Positions 26,528-41,200 of a stretch of 64,000 bases of DNA are shown here, piece after piece (the stretch's first letter is position 1; each line of letters starts with the position of its first letter). The notes below the pieces were generated by a model. That model was given only the letters and a program-made list of their open reading frames with translations, ran no database searches and was not told the origin of the DNA. The stretch is from Baylisascaris procyonis. Taxonomy: Eukaryota > Nematoda > Chromadorea > Rhabditida > Ascarididae. Position numbers and translations under genes: made by a program. The stretch spans positions 2,046,001 to 2,110,000 of the forward strand of contig JAZARR010000174.1 in NCBI GenBank assembly GCA_037389465.1, read 5' to 3'.

Positions 26528-29468
26528 TTAGTGATATGCATCCGGAATCAGTAATGAGGTTAATTTCTTCATAGTAATAGCAATCTCATTTTCACTTGTA
26601 TTCAATTCGTTCAAATCAAGTTTCACAAGTGATGAACGTGAGCAATAGTCCTCACTGAACAAATTCCAAGTGTTGCAGTTGCAATTGTTGTTTTTACAGC
26701 AACACCACTCGGCTGTCACATTTGACGGTAAAGAAGATATTAGCAGATTGTATATGGGATAGTTTTTGCAACCGTCTTTTCCATTGAATTGACCCTTCAA
26801 TTCACGGAATTATCGGAGAGACCGCAATTCCATAAATATAACCGATCAAAAATAAAAAAAAGCTAGCAAAAGGGTGAATTGACTCCTTAAAAAGGCTTTT
26901 TTTTAGTGCCAAACGCATATTGTTATTGTTTGAAAATTAATGAGCAGTGCAAATTTTGTTGAAACCATTAACTTCCAAATGAATTACAGGCATTTTAATG
27001 AGCCAAAATTTTGAATTGAACTTTTGACCGCGCATTTTGCATCGATCGAATTTTCATATCACACCAATTTGACCGCAAAAAAGGTCAGAGAATTTGTGAT
27101 CGGCCTCATGAGTTAGAATGTGAAAACTGAAGACGTTATTCTGCACATTTTACTTTTTAGTTATAATTTGTGAAATTGCTTGCTTACCTGAGCGCAATTC
27201 AAAATCTCATAGATTTTGCCAGCTCCTTTGATATGCATATTTACTTGTACTTCATTAGCTCCTTTTTTAAGCGAGATATTCGGCGTAAAATAGAGATTTG
27301 TTCGTAATATGCAAATAGGCCCCTAGTCACTTTGAAATTTAAAACATTTCGGTGCTCAGTTAATGATCGTCGCTGGCTTTCGTACATTGCTCGCATGTAA
27401 TCTTTGATGTTTGTGAAAACAAAGCCTCTTATTTTATTCATCTTCTGGATGCGTTTTTCTCTTGATCGCTATTCAAGTTCGGTACAAACTGAAGGGACAG
27501 GTTACGAACTAAAAGTAGTGGTGACCACTGAAAAATCCTACCTTACATGTCAAATCAGTTGGCATATAATGATTGATCGGGTATATATCATTGTCACAAT
27601 ACTTCACCTGGACTGAGAACTTAACGTTCCCGATATCTGAAAACAAAAAATTCTTTATACTGATGGGGACCATCGTTTATTATATCGTCTATTACACAAT
27701 GAATCTTTAATAAAGCATAAATATTTCATCACTGATTTCGAAGCTTTTTTTGAATATGGCTGAAGCCATTTTAGAGATTTTGTGAATAAAAAATTTCAGT
27801 GTTTGAAAGTCGAGGAATCTGCAACATTTTGAAAAAAACCTGAGACCTGGAAGAATCTGAGTAGTACCATTATAAATGCCACTAAGGGGACAACAACTAT
27901 GACTTCTGTTTCCTTATCCAAAATGTTGCAGCTCCCAGGTGACTCAAATGCACGTTCAATTGATTGTTGCCGAATTACAACGAAGCAATGATGAAAGGCT
28001 GACAATGCGAATGGCGCCACGAAAGCGGTTGGAAAAAAGAGCTCCAGAGATTTAATTCTTTGTCATCAAAATTTGCGAGATATGAAATGTTTACATTTTA
28101 GGTCTTCAACAATATCTTCAAGAAGTCATAAGATATCACAGGTTGTTTTATTATGACAAAGCCATATGTGTAAAAAAGTATTAGTTGATAAGGAATTTCT
28201 TTTTTGGTCGAGACGACTGCAATGCACTTTTATGGTCGATGAAATGAAGTCAGCCCAGTCATCACACATAAACGCACAGATCAACGAGCATATGCGCAAA
28301 GAATTCACAAACACACGGTATTCTTCTTATGCCGGAAGAAATATGTATAATATTGCACTTATATATTAATCAGTGCAATTGTTCATGCACATATTTTAGG
28401 GAGTGCTTACTCATATGATTGGATATGACACGTGATTCGACCGATGTGAATATCCTCTAAATGTGACCATTCTCGAGGTTTCTTGAGATCTTGCGAGGAG
28501 TTAGACTCTCCTCGAACTTAATGATTCAACTTTAAAGAGATGAAAGCTCATCTAAGGGTGTATATTATACTCGTCGAATTTTCCAAATTTGGTTTCAGCG
28601 GTTTACAAATCGAAGCTATCGGATAGGCCGACGAATGCTAATACGGGAAAATACCAGGCTACTTCTCGCAAAATGACTCAACTGCGTTCATTTGAATAAA
28701 TATGTGGCAAAGAATACTAGATACTTCTACGCATTATTACTTTCTTAAACAAGTAAGTGCAAATGGAAATATGGTTAAGGTGAGTGTAAGCGTACGCAAA
28801 CATTTAAGATTATTAACTTGTATTGTCGAAAACAAGTTAGCGAATGCTTGAGGATAAGCGTGGAAGTCATTCGGGTTAACATCGCTAGGTTAACAGCCGA
28901 ACTTCGCCAACTTAGTTGAGGTTTTGAATACCGCTTTGCCATAGATCGTCGAACATTCGAAATAGTGATCTGTTGACTGGCTTCAGTGATGATTTGTCAT
29001 GATCTTTCATTATTACAGGTTGAATGATTTCGACACATAGTTAGCATTAAGCAAACACCCTATCGCTTTTTTATTTAATTATATTTTTCTACTTTTATCT
29101 TTTTTATAAGAAAAAATTCCTTGCAGATGGCTAACTTGTGCAGTGATTGTATACAATTAGTAATCTTTATACGCATCGGAGCCTAAAGAAATCGAAGCAA
29201 AGCATCCGCATTGAAGAAATTCAAACTGTGAAATTATTGAAGAATTTGCTTGAAAATTTTATGAAAAAAACTTACAAATTGGTAGAATTTTCAACGTTGC
29301 ACAGTAGTCGGTGATGTTGCAAGTTTTACGTGTGAATCCTTGTTTAGGTAAGTGGAATTTAGTTCCATCAAACCATGGTGTAGTACGATATCCATAACCA
29401 CATTCAACGCCAATTATAAATTTCACGACGCTGATAGCCAATAGAAGAATAATATAAACGAATTTCAT
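26528..29468 (-). CDS. Secreted Ly6-like / ET-module protein 4 (CGYGY subfamily)
   Basis: Minus-strand exons 29276-29468, 27542-27636 and 26528-26794 give 184 residues with phases 1 and 0. The signal peptide starts MKFVYIILLLAIS, then VECGYGY and TDYCATL. Exon 2, after an excellent acceptor (ttgttttcag), carries VKYCDNDIY and ends LTCK. Exon 3 begins GQFNGKDGC and has WCCCKNNNCNC, then DYCSRS, matching the extra cysteine block of genes 2 and 3. Intron 1 is about 1.6 kb, long for this window. Unlike the other four members, the C-terminus has no strong hydrophobic tail, so this product may be fully secreted. A second candidate middle exon near 27187-27250 was rejected because it lacks the paired cysteine. 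Confidence 0.82.
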
Positions 29469-32400
29469 CCTGGAAATAAAACAATAAAAATAGATTATGC
29501 CGATTATGTAGATTATGTATTTAGTACTAATTCACCACTACCTTTAATTTGAAATAAGGAGGCATTGAAAGGAAACAACAATGTTGTAGCAAAGTTAAAG
29601 AGCGCATTCATCGTTAAATGCTCGTAATAGACATTGATAAATGAACGTTATAATGTTTCTTATATGGTAGCTTCATGCTGAACGGTATGATGGCTGTCGC
29701 TAACATGAGAGTAGCTCTATGATAAAAAATTTTTTGAGCTATCATCCTCTGTGCTGAAAAATATTGACTAGCATTTCATTCTCATAACATGAAAGCAGTT
29801 CACGTGGTCGTTAACTTTCACTTCGGAATCTGTGTAACAATCAACGAACCTAAAAATTGATCATAATTTTTGTAAAAACATTGTAAAATATCGCTATTAA
29901 AACTCCTGATGAAAATTCAAAGCAATATAGATTAGCTTCTATGCTATATAAACTCCACATCCCATAACGAAAAAATTTTTATCGAAATTCGCTGGAAGTT
30001 TATTCATCGAAATCAACTTTTTTGCCACCTACATACATTTTACATTATCGAGAAATAGATTCTATACTGAATTATGTGGAGGGGTATGCTGATATCATTG
30101 TGGAGAAACTATTGAAAGAAATAAAACATATTTTTGGACATGTTTTTATATCATAGACAAAAAAAATCCAACAGAATTGAAGGAGCTAAAATAGGATCTT
30201 GTCTGTGTTCATAATTCAAATAGTTGCAATTCTTTTCCATTCGGATTTATAAAATTTTACCCGTAATTCTTCGCGAAAAAAAGAGAACAAATCAATGCGT
30301 TGAAACTCTAAAATTTAGCAATGTTGCGCCACTTTAAGTCAATAAGCGATTTGTGCGCCTATATGGCAACGAAATAAGCGGAGAAACGTATCAAAGGAGT
30401 TGGCATTATATTGCATTTGTGCATTCTGTTAATCTTAACGAAAAGCTTTTATAAACCACTAATAAATATGAAAGAAATAATGTGCTTATATTCATAGTGA
30501 TCCGATTGCTCATACAAATCCTCCACAAAGAATTCATCGTTTCTTCACTTTTGCAAGTTCACATTTGTTGCACTCATCATTGCAACATCATACTTATGCC
30601 TATGCATATGTCTCTGTCCATTCATCTGTCTTCTGTCTTTCTGTCTGTCTGTCTGCCTGTAGAATGATTCAATTCAAGAGCCGCTAGAACTATAATTAAG
30701 AAATTTGTTGCGCAAGAAATGCACATAATGTAACTAACCAACTATATTTCACATTAATTCAGCAATTTCACAAGAATCTATCAGCCATTAAACAATTAGA
30801 TAAAATTTGTTTGCATTTTACATCGGCTGAATTGTCACTGTGATCACCGGTCATCTTTAAGAGATTTTTACGAGACACCTTTTCACTCCGTTTATAACTG
30901 GAATGATGCAGAATAACTAACCAAAAAACCAACGCAAATGCATGCAAACTTTTTACTGAGCTTTAATACGGATTAGCTTTCTCATTCTTCCGTGATTAAT
31001 GGTTGGGGGCGAGTGAAAAATGCTAAAGATGCGATCTTATCGTATAGGTATAAAGGTATTCCCAATGGCATACAGTGTACTCGCCAGATTTCGTTGCTTT
31101 AGGTTTGATGATTTCTGACTTGAAACCACCGGACGGACAGATAAATACATATGAATGCACAATATTGCATTTCCGTAATATCTCTGCGAGCGTGAATTCG
31201 CAAAAACTTTTAAAATTGTCGAGCATTTAGTTGCTTCTTTACACAATGAGAGAGAGAATCTCTGTGTGGTATGCGGTGAATTCGATTCTCATCAATAGCA
31301 CAAAGATGTTTGATGTATAAACAATTCTTAGTCAATAATTTTTATGCATGCAAGTGAGTGATGCATTGATACACTGAACAATCAAGACCGGATGCATATT
31401 CTTGTCGTCTCGCGATTCTTTTGAGTGCTGCAATTCGAGCCATAGACTTATTAAGATGAGCAAAAAATGCTTGCAATAAAAACTGATGGAAGACAAAATG
31501 AAACGACAATTGAAAAAAGTAGTAATGCTGAAAAAAGGTATCTTCAAAATTCGAAATTATTTAAAACCTTTTAAAACTTTTTTAAGCTTCATGGATAGTA
31601 CTTTCTAGTAGTTAGAAAGAAATAAACCTATGTTAGAGTTAAGTCATATAATTTATCTGTTGCTTTCTTCTGGGGCTTTGCTTTAATTTCATATTCATTC
31701 CGCACTCTCGAGCTGTTTTTATGAGGCGTTTTTTTACTTAAAAATATTTTCATATAATATTTGTGCTACATGAGTTCATTTGTATGGATTGGGAACAGTT
31801 ATGAGTGACTTAATCGGCTCTCATTTTTTTGGCAGTGTAGTTCCTTTTTGGACGTTTGGAAAAGATTTAAAACTGAAGTATAAATGCATAATTTTTAGTA
31901 ACGATTCGTAACAATCATATCTCTAAAAGGTTTCAAAGAATTGTTCATAATGACCGACTGGAAGAAATTGGCTGTCTAGTTAAATGCGACAAGTGTTAAA
32001 CATCCAAGTGAATTTTGCTATTGTTGACAGTAAACTTTTCTACCCACACCTAACTATAATTGATGTAGTGATAGCGAACATAGGTAAGCGAATGAGTTTA
32101 AGCGGCAATAGTAAATTTATCAGCGTGTGCATGCATGCATGCGCATGCACACATACACACACGCAAGGGCGCCATGAAATTGCAACGAATACAGGTAATT
32201 TTTTTAGTTAGCTCGACAATTTTCAAAGCAACTTGGATATTAAAACGTAAGTAAGAAAGCAAATATAAGCATTTCTGAAAGCTTGCCTCTTAGAATTTCT
32301 TTCCACTCATCATAAGAGAAAATGTGTGATAGGCCCATCATTGCGCATTTGTTCGTCCATTTGTTGTATGTTCAGTTGCTTGAGGCACTAACAAATTTTG

Positions 32401-33117
32401 CAGCGCGTTTCAGATTAAGGCAATGAAGGTGTAACGACAAATGCTTTGAGTTGTCAAAATAAACATCTAATGAACTTTTCAGTGAGCGACGTACCGCAAA
32501 AGGCTATCGAATCACAGCATTATGATTGCTTTCGGATCTGATGTTTGTGCCATTACCTCTTAAGGGACCGGATCGCTTCCCATTCGAATGCTGGTTGTGA
32601 GCTCTCGGAAATGCTAGTGCATATCTACTGATATATCTTAAAATTTATTTCATCCCACCTCCATTCTTCGCCGCTTCTCATTCTTCTAGTTTATAGAGCA
32701 ACTAATTAACTGCAGTGAGCTAATTCTAACTCCTTTCACCTTCGAATTCCTCAACATTAAGAAATAAACCACTTAGTCGCGCACTTCTGTCTTTAGGTCC
32801 GGTGATCCCTTAAGCTTCTTCGGCTGAAATCTTCAGTAGAACCTGCTCGATTCTAATTCAAAATATATCATGTCGCAGAACAGTGTGCATAGACTGAAGT
32901 GATCATTGTTGTCTTAGGTGTCTTCGTAGCACCTTTGTGTACCCGTCAAATCTCACCGTAATCATCAAAAGAATGTTTTATCATGTTTTTTATCATACAA
33001 AAGACGATAGCATGTTACAGCTAAACTTTTGATAAACTAGAGTTCGTTGATTATCCATTCATTACATCACTCAACCAACAATAATGTATCGATGAGACAT
33101 TGCATATTACTCGTTCT
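29469..33117. other. Intergenic, no supported gene
   Basis: The ATG of Ly6 gene 4 follows a tttccag acceptor at its upstream edge. Beyond that I see only low-complexity DNA, including a CTGT run near 30630-30660 and a (CA)-rich patch near 32140-32165. The 67-codon minus frame at 31023-31226 has an ATG but no signal, motif or splice partner. Confidence 0.5.
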
Positions 33118-34919
33118 TCATTGGCGACTATATTGAAAGGCGAGCATCAGCAAAGCGGATCCGGCAGTGAACACTTGCAACGAGCTGCTGGTAGCACTAT
33201 TCGCGTTTTCATTGCATAGATCCGCTGTGCAACAGTAAAGATTTTCACCGTTCCAACCATCCGACTGAAAATCGAATTTATCTCTCTGTGCTTATATCTG
33301 CTAATTTTTTGAGTTTCGCTTGAAATCATCTGCCACTACTGTTTTTTTATTACTAATCATGTTATATTTCGATTTCCAATAGCCATTTGATTTATTATCA
33401 CTCACAAGTTAGATAATGTTTGAACCCCGAAATTCCAGGGACTGTAGGCACTGAATATTCAGGCAATTGAATGTTCCAATTGATGACTTAACCATCAGCG
33501 GGTCGATAATCAAAAGTTGATAGCAAGCAAATCGAAGAACGTTCTATAGGTGATAAAGCGATATGTGCTTATACAGTTTTATCAATATTACCAACTGGTT
33601 CTGTAAATTGTAGGTTAATAATGATATATATGCACTAATCTACGCATATTTTAACCAATCCCACCGCTCTTACAACACCTGTGGAAAGACTCATTTATTG
33701 CATGTTTACCGAATCATTTTTCGATTGTAAAATGTCCACCCATGTAGAAATTTAACAGACTCGATCAATCCCTTGGAAACTGATGGATCTACTCAAAAAT
33801 AATGTTGGTTTTTATGTATGGCGTGGATTAAGGTGTCTAATCTAATTTTCAACTCTAGCTTCAGGTAGATGCCGACCTAAAATTGCTGGGTAGATGCACA
33901 CATAGACATACACTACTATAATCTCGCATCATGCGCTTTACAAAGGACGCAAAAAATCTTTGACCATGAATCTTTTCGAATCGGTTGAATTTTGCTGATG
34001 GTTGTATGCAGCGAATTTTTTTCTGAAAATTTACTCACCTTACATCGTTTATCGGAGTCACAGTCAAACGTTTTTTCGGTTGTACCATCTGAAACATTCA
34101 TACACGCTTTAGAATTTGAAAGGACTTTTCTGACTACCATAGCTAATTTAGAGGTTTCGAATGGCAGATACACACACACTCAGAAAAATGTTGTCGCAAA
34201 TTATAAAATGAACTTATAAAAGAAGAGTAAAATTTAGCAAAAACAAAACAAGCGCATAGTTTTGTTTTTTCTCGAAATTCTACTTCTTGTACTACTTAAT
34301 GGAGCTATTTTTTGCCTCCAGCTGCTATTAGCTAAAACCTTCAGTTTCGTTGAGAATTTCATGGAGTTTTCATCGACAGCAGCGAAAAAATTTCTTAAAA
34401 CTTTCTATTTTTCAGTGACAACTTTCATTGGGGCATTTGATGAGCAATAAATTACTCCTGCAATAAACGTCAGGGCAAATCATTGGAATATCGAGGTAAC
34501 AAACATGTAATAAAAAATATGTAATAAATGTTGAGGCAAATCATTACGCTCACCCGCCTCAAAAGTTGACCAAGAAATCGCTTCAAAAATGCTCAATAAT
34601 GGGGCCATTAAAAATGCTTATAAAAGAATTTGAATATTTAATCCCACAAACGATAGCCTTTGTCAATTCCCGTTATTTACAAAAATATTTACATAACTAA
34701 TCTTTACTAACATAAATACTTATTTGCATATATATTATATAGCTTACTTGTTGCATTGAAACTGATCGAACAGTAACTAGCATCGCTGCCTCCCGAGCAA
34801 ACCAAGCTGGTTATATTCCTATTAATCGATGTCTCATTCATTATTTCCGTTCCTTCCCAACATTTAAGAGCAAAAGCACTTGCTGCGAGCAAAAGCGCTA
34901 TGATAACACGAATGCCCAT
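33118..34919 (-). CDS. Secreted Ly6-like / ET-module protein 5
   Basis: Minus-strand exons 34748-34919, 34039-34088 and 33118-33264 give 122 residues with phases 1 and 0, as in the other four members. The signal peptide starts MGIRVIIALLLAASAFA and the mature chain opens LKCWEG, so it groups with gene 1. Exon 1 ends after ASYCSISFNAT, with two possible N-glycosylation sites nearby. The middle exon is only 50 bases and carries FDCDSDKRCK. Exon 3 has SDGW, then LYCCTADLCNEN, the Ly6 terminal signature with CC in place of CCC. A hydrophobic tail (VFTAGSALLMLAF) suggests GPI anchoring. The ATG was chosen because the longer frame upstream begins with GTG; a ttttgcag acceptor lies about 25 bases upstream. 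Confidence 0.85.
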
Positions 34920-36881
34920 TGTTAGGCACAACAATTGAGGCACTGCAAAAGAATTCTAATGAAGGGATATAATGCTTTCAATTGTAATAAATCGATTATG
35001 AGTGATACAATAACATAAACCATCTGTGTTATTTTGAAGGAAATAAAGCTGTAACAATTTTTGACTTATTTCATTTCAAAAAAGTAGTTTTGAAAGTCGA
35101 AAAGTTTCAAAAAACTTTTCAAATTACTTTGAATTTTTTATTATTCGAAAAATGCATGAAAGAGTAGTCGATATTCGTACTCAACCGAATAATTACATCT
35201 CGTCTTTAGCAAAGAAAACACACAAATATAGCAGTGGATATCCAAAAAAAGAAAAAAAAAACACTAGAAATAGCTTGACCGTGAGCAAGTAACATAAGCC
35301 TACCATCACCAGCAGTTAAACGCCAACTTTATATTTGAACACTTTATTGAAAAATTTCAAGAGAAACGCTGCAAGATTTAACAAAAACATCATTTCTTAA
35401 TATTAGTGAAGAAGTTTGGCACATAGTTTTGAATCTTATAACCTCAAAGTCTATGGGCTAAGCAACTGCATGCTTTTTTAAATCCAACTTTAACTGATTG
35501 ATTTATCAGTAAAAAACTCAAGAAATAGAGCATGCATTTGCATATTTGTTCCTCAACACCGTTCTATGAATAAAGCCCAAGGAAAAATATTTGCACACAA
35601 CAATGCAAAATTAGCAATATTTTAAAGACTTTTGTCGGGGGTATTGCATTCTTTAAAAAAATTTTTTTTTTCATTCTTTTAAAACATTCTTGCAAAAATT
35701 GGCAAATATTTAAAGACACTCAATTGGCCCCACTCTGCAAAAAAATGTTGAATTGTAGAGAAACATTATCATTAGACAGATATTATATGTTTGTCTTTCG
35801 CTTATGAAACTGCGCAATGCAATTCGAATGTAAAACTGTTGAATCGGCATAGTATAAATACATTCTGTTTATGTTATCGGAATGACTTAAAATGCTTGCC
35901 CAAGGAATTTTATTAGAACATATCCAGAATATATACTAGTGAATTACATGTCTCGAAATGAAGAACAGAAAATATTCTCAATAAGTTAAGGATTAATTTC
36001 AATCGACCCTTCTATTCCTCTATCCTCCACCTAATCGAGAAACCTTCAACAATATTCGAATAAAGGTTTCCTTATACCACTATTGAAGCATCTTATATGT
36101 GAGTATAAAGCAAACAAATACTTTTTATGAGCCATTAATGTTTTCCTTTTGTAGGGAACGGAAGATGATGAGTAAAGGTGGAGAAAAATGTGACGACTTA
36201 GTGATGTGAATCATTCAGTAAACTTATCAATGCTTAACAGTGCAAAGTATTTCTCTTCTCCCTGCAGTGAATCGCAACGAATGATAGCAATAACAATGTG
36301 AACATATTTGAGTATATCGTTGAATCATAAGAGTCTTATCACCATCATAAAGCTGAATTATTAGGCGCAACACTCACATAGAGATTATTATGGGTTAACT
36401 TCGAGGCTTAGAATGCTAATAAAATCTCATTGGAAATTGATAAGATTTTAGACAACATTACCACATTTTCATTTGATAAACTCTGCACCATTATGGAAAG
36501 ATGGGCCAAAAGATACGCCCATCTAAGTTTGTAGTATGTAAAAGTCATTCTAAACTTTTTTCACTATTTTTTCAATAGATAAATATAGAGTTAACGGATG
36601 GACGAAAAATGAGCCAATCGTACCTGTTACATTGCTTTTTTGAACGATATGCAAAAGCGAAGGGTTCTGGATTGAAATGACTATGGAAAGTAGGCAGACA
36701 ACTCAAACTTAGAATTTTCACACATTTCTTGTTTCCACAGTAAATGAGCACATGTTAATGCTGCCGTCGATTTAGCCACCTGTTGATGGCCTGATTGTTC
36801 TCTTAACTAACGTACCATTGGTTGAGCGTTATTCGATCCATTTACTTTGCAACATTGATGGAGTCATCGTCTCCTTTCTTA
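34920..36881. other. Intergenic, no supported gene
   Basis: AT-rich DNA with homopolymer runs. No exon, RNA gene or repeat of note. Confidence 0.6.
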
Positions 36882-37224
36882 TTAGATCGATTTTATGAAC
36901 TTTTCAATTTCAATCTTTTTGCGGCTTTGTGATTTCTTGCAACCGAATCCTCTGCAAAATATTTGGGATCATTTATCTACTTAAGTTTGCATAAAAGACC
37001 GTTGATTTCTCATGCGGATGCATAATTGCTCAAAACCTTTTGCCAAGTCCGATTCTTTTTTAATATAGTCACTCAGTGAATAATACGAGCATGTGCCAAT
37101 ATATGCAGATATTTCAAAACTTGCATCGATTGCCATTGACTTTGCAAGTTTGCAATTCGCCTTCAAAATCAAAACTCCAAACTACTGCAATGAGCACAAA
37201 ACAAACTGAAAGTAATATTGGCAT
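36882..37224 (-). CDS. Putative small secreted cationic cysteine peptide
   Basis: Two minus-strand exons, 37121-37224 and 36882-36951, join in phase 2 to give 57 residues. The N-terminus is a strong signal peptide (MPILLSVCFVLIAVVWS). The short mature part contains QTCKVNGNRCKGFGCKK and then a lysine-rich tail (SRKKIEIEKFIKSI), so it is basic with three cysteines spaced CX6CX4C. A good splice acceptor (ttgattgcag) lies six bases before the ATG, and the exon 2 acceptor (attttgcag) is excellent; the donor GTTTTG is weak. Size and charge resemble nematode antimicrobial or signalling peptides, but no known cysteine scaffold is complete. No function is assigned. Confidence 0.45.
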
Positions 37225-37382
37225 TTTGAACTGCAATCAAATTATTGAGGCATTGCACATCTATCATTGTGACCAATAAAATCCATCGTTTGTCATTCTT
37301 GGAGCTGTTTAATTAGCAAGTGGACTGAAGCCAGCATCTGGCATAGGGCATCCAAACACGTTGTAATCCCTTTATATAGTCG

Positions 37383-38256
<874 letters not shown>

Positions 38257-38273
38257 TATTTATTTATTTATTT

Positions 38274-41200
38274 TTAACTCCCGAGAAAGGAAAACATACA
38301 AAAGTGATTATGAATAGCAAGAAGGGGCCAAACGTTTGTCAGGCTACAATTTAGGAGAACAAGTAAGAGCAGAAACCATGTGTGAAAACGCTCAGTAGCA
38401 GCTTGAAAGGTGGAGGATTACATCTCTTTACGATATCGGTGGAAAGCAGTTTTCAGACCCATGCAATGCGAAGCCGAAAACTGTGTAGAACATTGTTTGT
38501 ACTGCATCATCATTTGGTGAGCTGAAATTGATTTGTGTCTGCCTTTTGTCTTTGTGTCCGTTTGTCCATTCGATAGCTCCAACTTATGTACTTTAGAAGT
38601 TATGGCGATGAATCCCTACAGAGATCTTTTTATTGGCAAAGAAGTGGTAAAATTCAAGAATTCGTTACATAAATGATCGAAAGAGTCGTTCCCCATCGTA
38701 CAATTTCCATTTTTTCCTTCGAAGTCTTCAAGTAAACACTGCTTATCAATCGGGGCATGCCTATGTTAGCCGTAAGAGCCCAATAGCAGTCCCTCGAGTC
38801 TCCTGGAGTTGGAGTTTACCCGAATCTTGGAGGAAATAAACGTCTACATGATGCACTGCTGCAAGGTATAAGTTAAATGCTGTTCGATAAATATGCGGGT
38901 ACATATTTATAAACAGCAGACTACCCCCGCAGTAATAAAAAAATTTGAATGCTGCTCTGCTTATAGACATCGCCGTCTCAAGAATTCCATAAATCAACAG
39001 TGATGTAATTTCGTGCATCACAATCTCAAACCTTTTTATGGCTGACATTAGCGTTTACACGCCGTATGAAGCAATCAAACTTAGATAGCTCTGCTTTGAT
39101 CGCAAACTTAGTGCCTTAAAAAGTGTGCGCACTTTTGAACATCTAAAAAATCTATAACGCAGAATTTTTTTGCATCAAACTGAGTATGTCTTTGCGCACC
39201 ATTTTATTCATCTCAACGATAATATGAGCATAGTGACTTGAAGATCAGACATTCTAAGAAAGCCAAATTTTCAAATAGAGCCAAAGAAGTATAAAAATAT
39301 ATTAGTAACATTTGTTCCATGCGCCGGATGTGTTACTAGAGTTTCATTTGTCATTAGTATTTATCTATTACTATGACGACCTTGCATCAGGTGGGACCGA
39401 GTCTATTATTCTCAAGACTGGTACCTTCTTCAGCGAGTGCTGAAAGGAATCATTTATGAAAGAAATATCAGTGAACTCCACGTTCTTGACAGTTGTATTG
39501 GCTAGACCACTAGGGTATTTGCATATTGAAAACTCGATGACTGCAGACCTCAATATTGCTACTATTGCCGCAAATGCTACTAAAAAATCTTTTAAAAAAA
39601 TGTTACAGCGATATTAGTGAAGTCAGCTGTTTTTTTTTTCAGTTTATTTTTATAGAAAATGCGAAAGTGCCGAAGATTCTTTGAATTTATGGTGGATTCA
39701 TTGAGCGTGCACATCGCACAGGAACCCAAAAATAAATGTTTTGTAGGCATCGCCGAGAATGCATTGCCCACCAAAGGATCAACATCTGCGAGGTCAAGCA
39801 TCGGTTACAAATACGTCCAATGGTTGAGTTAAATTAATCACTGCGGCAGAATAACGGCACTTCAGTGACGTAGTAACGCAAATATTAACCCTTCGGCTGA
39901 TGGACACACTGGTGCTACTTGCTAGAGTTAGGGGAGAATGCTCGAATTTTGCCGGCATTCACTAGCTTACGCTAAAAGAATTGAACTGATATTAAACCGA
40001 AATCACTTAAAAATGAGCAAAAATGTTATTAATCTGGTTGATACCTACAAAATATTCTACGCTTTAAGACTTTATTTGAGGCACCGTAACGGTACTGCAA
40101 AGAGAACACAGTCGTAAGATTCGAATGAAAGTTGTAGCTTTGATACATATATCTTAATAAGGTTTAATTAAGTTCTACGGGCGAATCCTTAGTGAATATC
40201 ATGAACGCATCTGAATGATACTCATGATTGCGTTTTTCATGTTTTTATTTGTGTTCTTCGTCGTTTTCGTCGATTAATTAGGGTTACCCCTCCAATTGAA
40301 CAAAATGTTTTTATTTTTCAAGGGAAAGAACTATGGTCAAGAAAACGAGAAGAAAAAGATAGAAGCGCCATAAATGGTCTCTTTCCAACTTTTAAAGAGA
40401 ATTGCAACGAAAGATCGAAAAAAAAGTGAGCCAAAAATTGGCAACTTGCCAAAATTAGAAATTTATGGACGAAGCATTTTGCTCTAATTAAATGCGCAAG
40501 CGATCAGTAATTTCCACCTCGCGAGCAGCAACAACTAGAGACAACAGAAACCGGAATGAGTTTGGCAGCGAAAAGTGTCGCACTGTCCTGGTTTCCCTTT
40601 TTAATCTAACAAAAAATGTAACAGGAGATAAGCGCTTGAAAGGCGATGTTGCGTGAGGCGATCGACAGGAAATTGGCGGAGATCGGAAGGAATTTGGTGG
40701 GGGTGGAGAGGAAGTCGGAACACAGCAAAAAGACATAATCTTCAGAATGTGTCGGAAAGAGTGAAGAAATCACTCGATTCATAACTCAGTTACTTCATTA
40801 ATACTGTACACGAAGTGAAGTTTATTGCAATTAAAAGTTCTAAAATGGCTTAGTTCAATATCCTCTCAACGGTCCTCATTTTTCTTTACAATTCATATTC
40901 GATGTTTTGCAATCATTCTTTCACAATTATCGAATTTTTGAAATAAAGTTTAAGTGCATAATGTTCAACGACCTGCTTTTAATGCAGTAAAAAGTTTTCA
41001 AAATACTTGCAAGCTCTTAATGATCTTGTTTGCATTGTGCACTTTACGAATGTCGAATTTCATAGGTGTTACAGTATTTTAGCATCGTTTTCCAGTAAAC
41101 AGCGTTCTTCTTTTATCGGCAGAAAAGATGTGAAATTGGAAATGAACAGCACTGTGCACTTTCGACTGCTCACAAATGGGAAATCGATGCGCCAATTGAA

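Noticed and set aside
27187..27250. Candidate middle exon of Ly6 gene 4 ending LNCAQ
   Set aside because: It has one cysteine and a poor acceptor. The exon at 27542-27636 has the expected cysteine pair, length and phase.
31023..31226. 67-codon minus-strand ATG frame
   Set aside because: Balanced codon use, but no signal peptide, motif or neighbouring exon could be joined.
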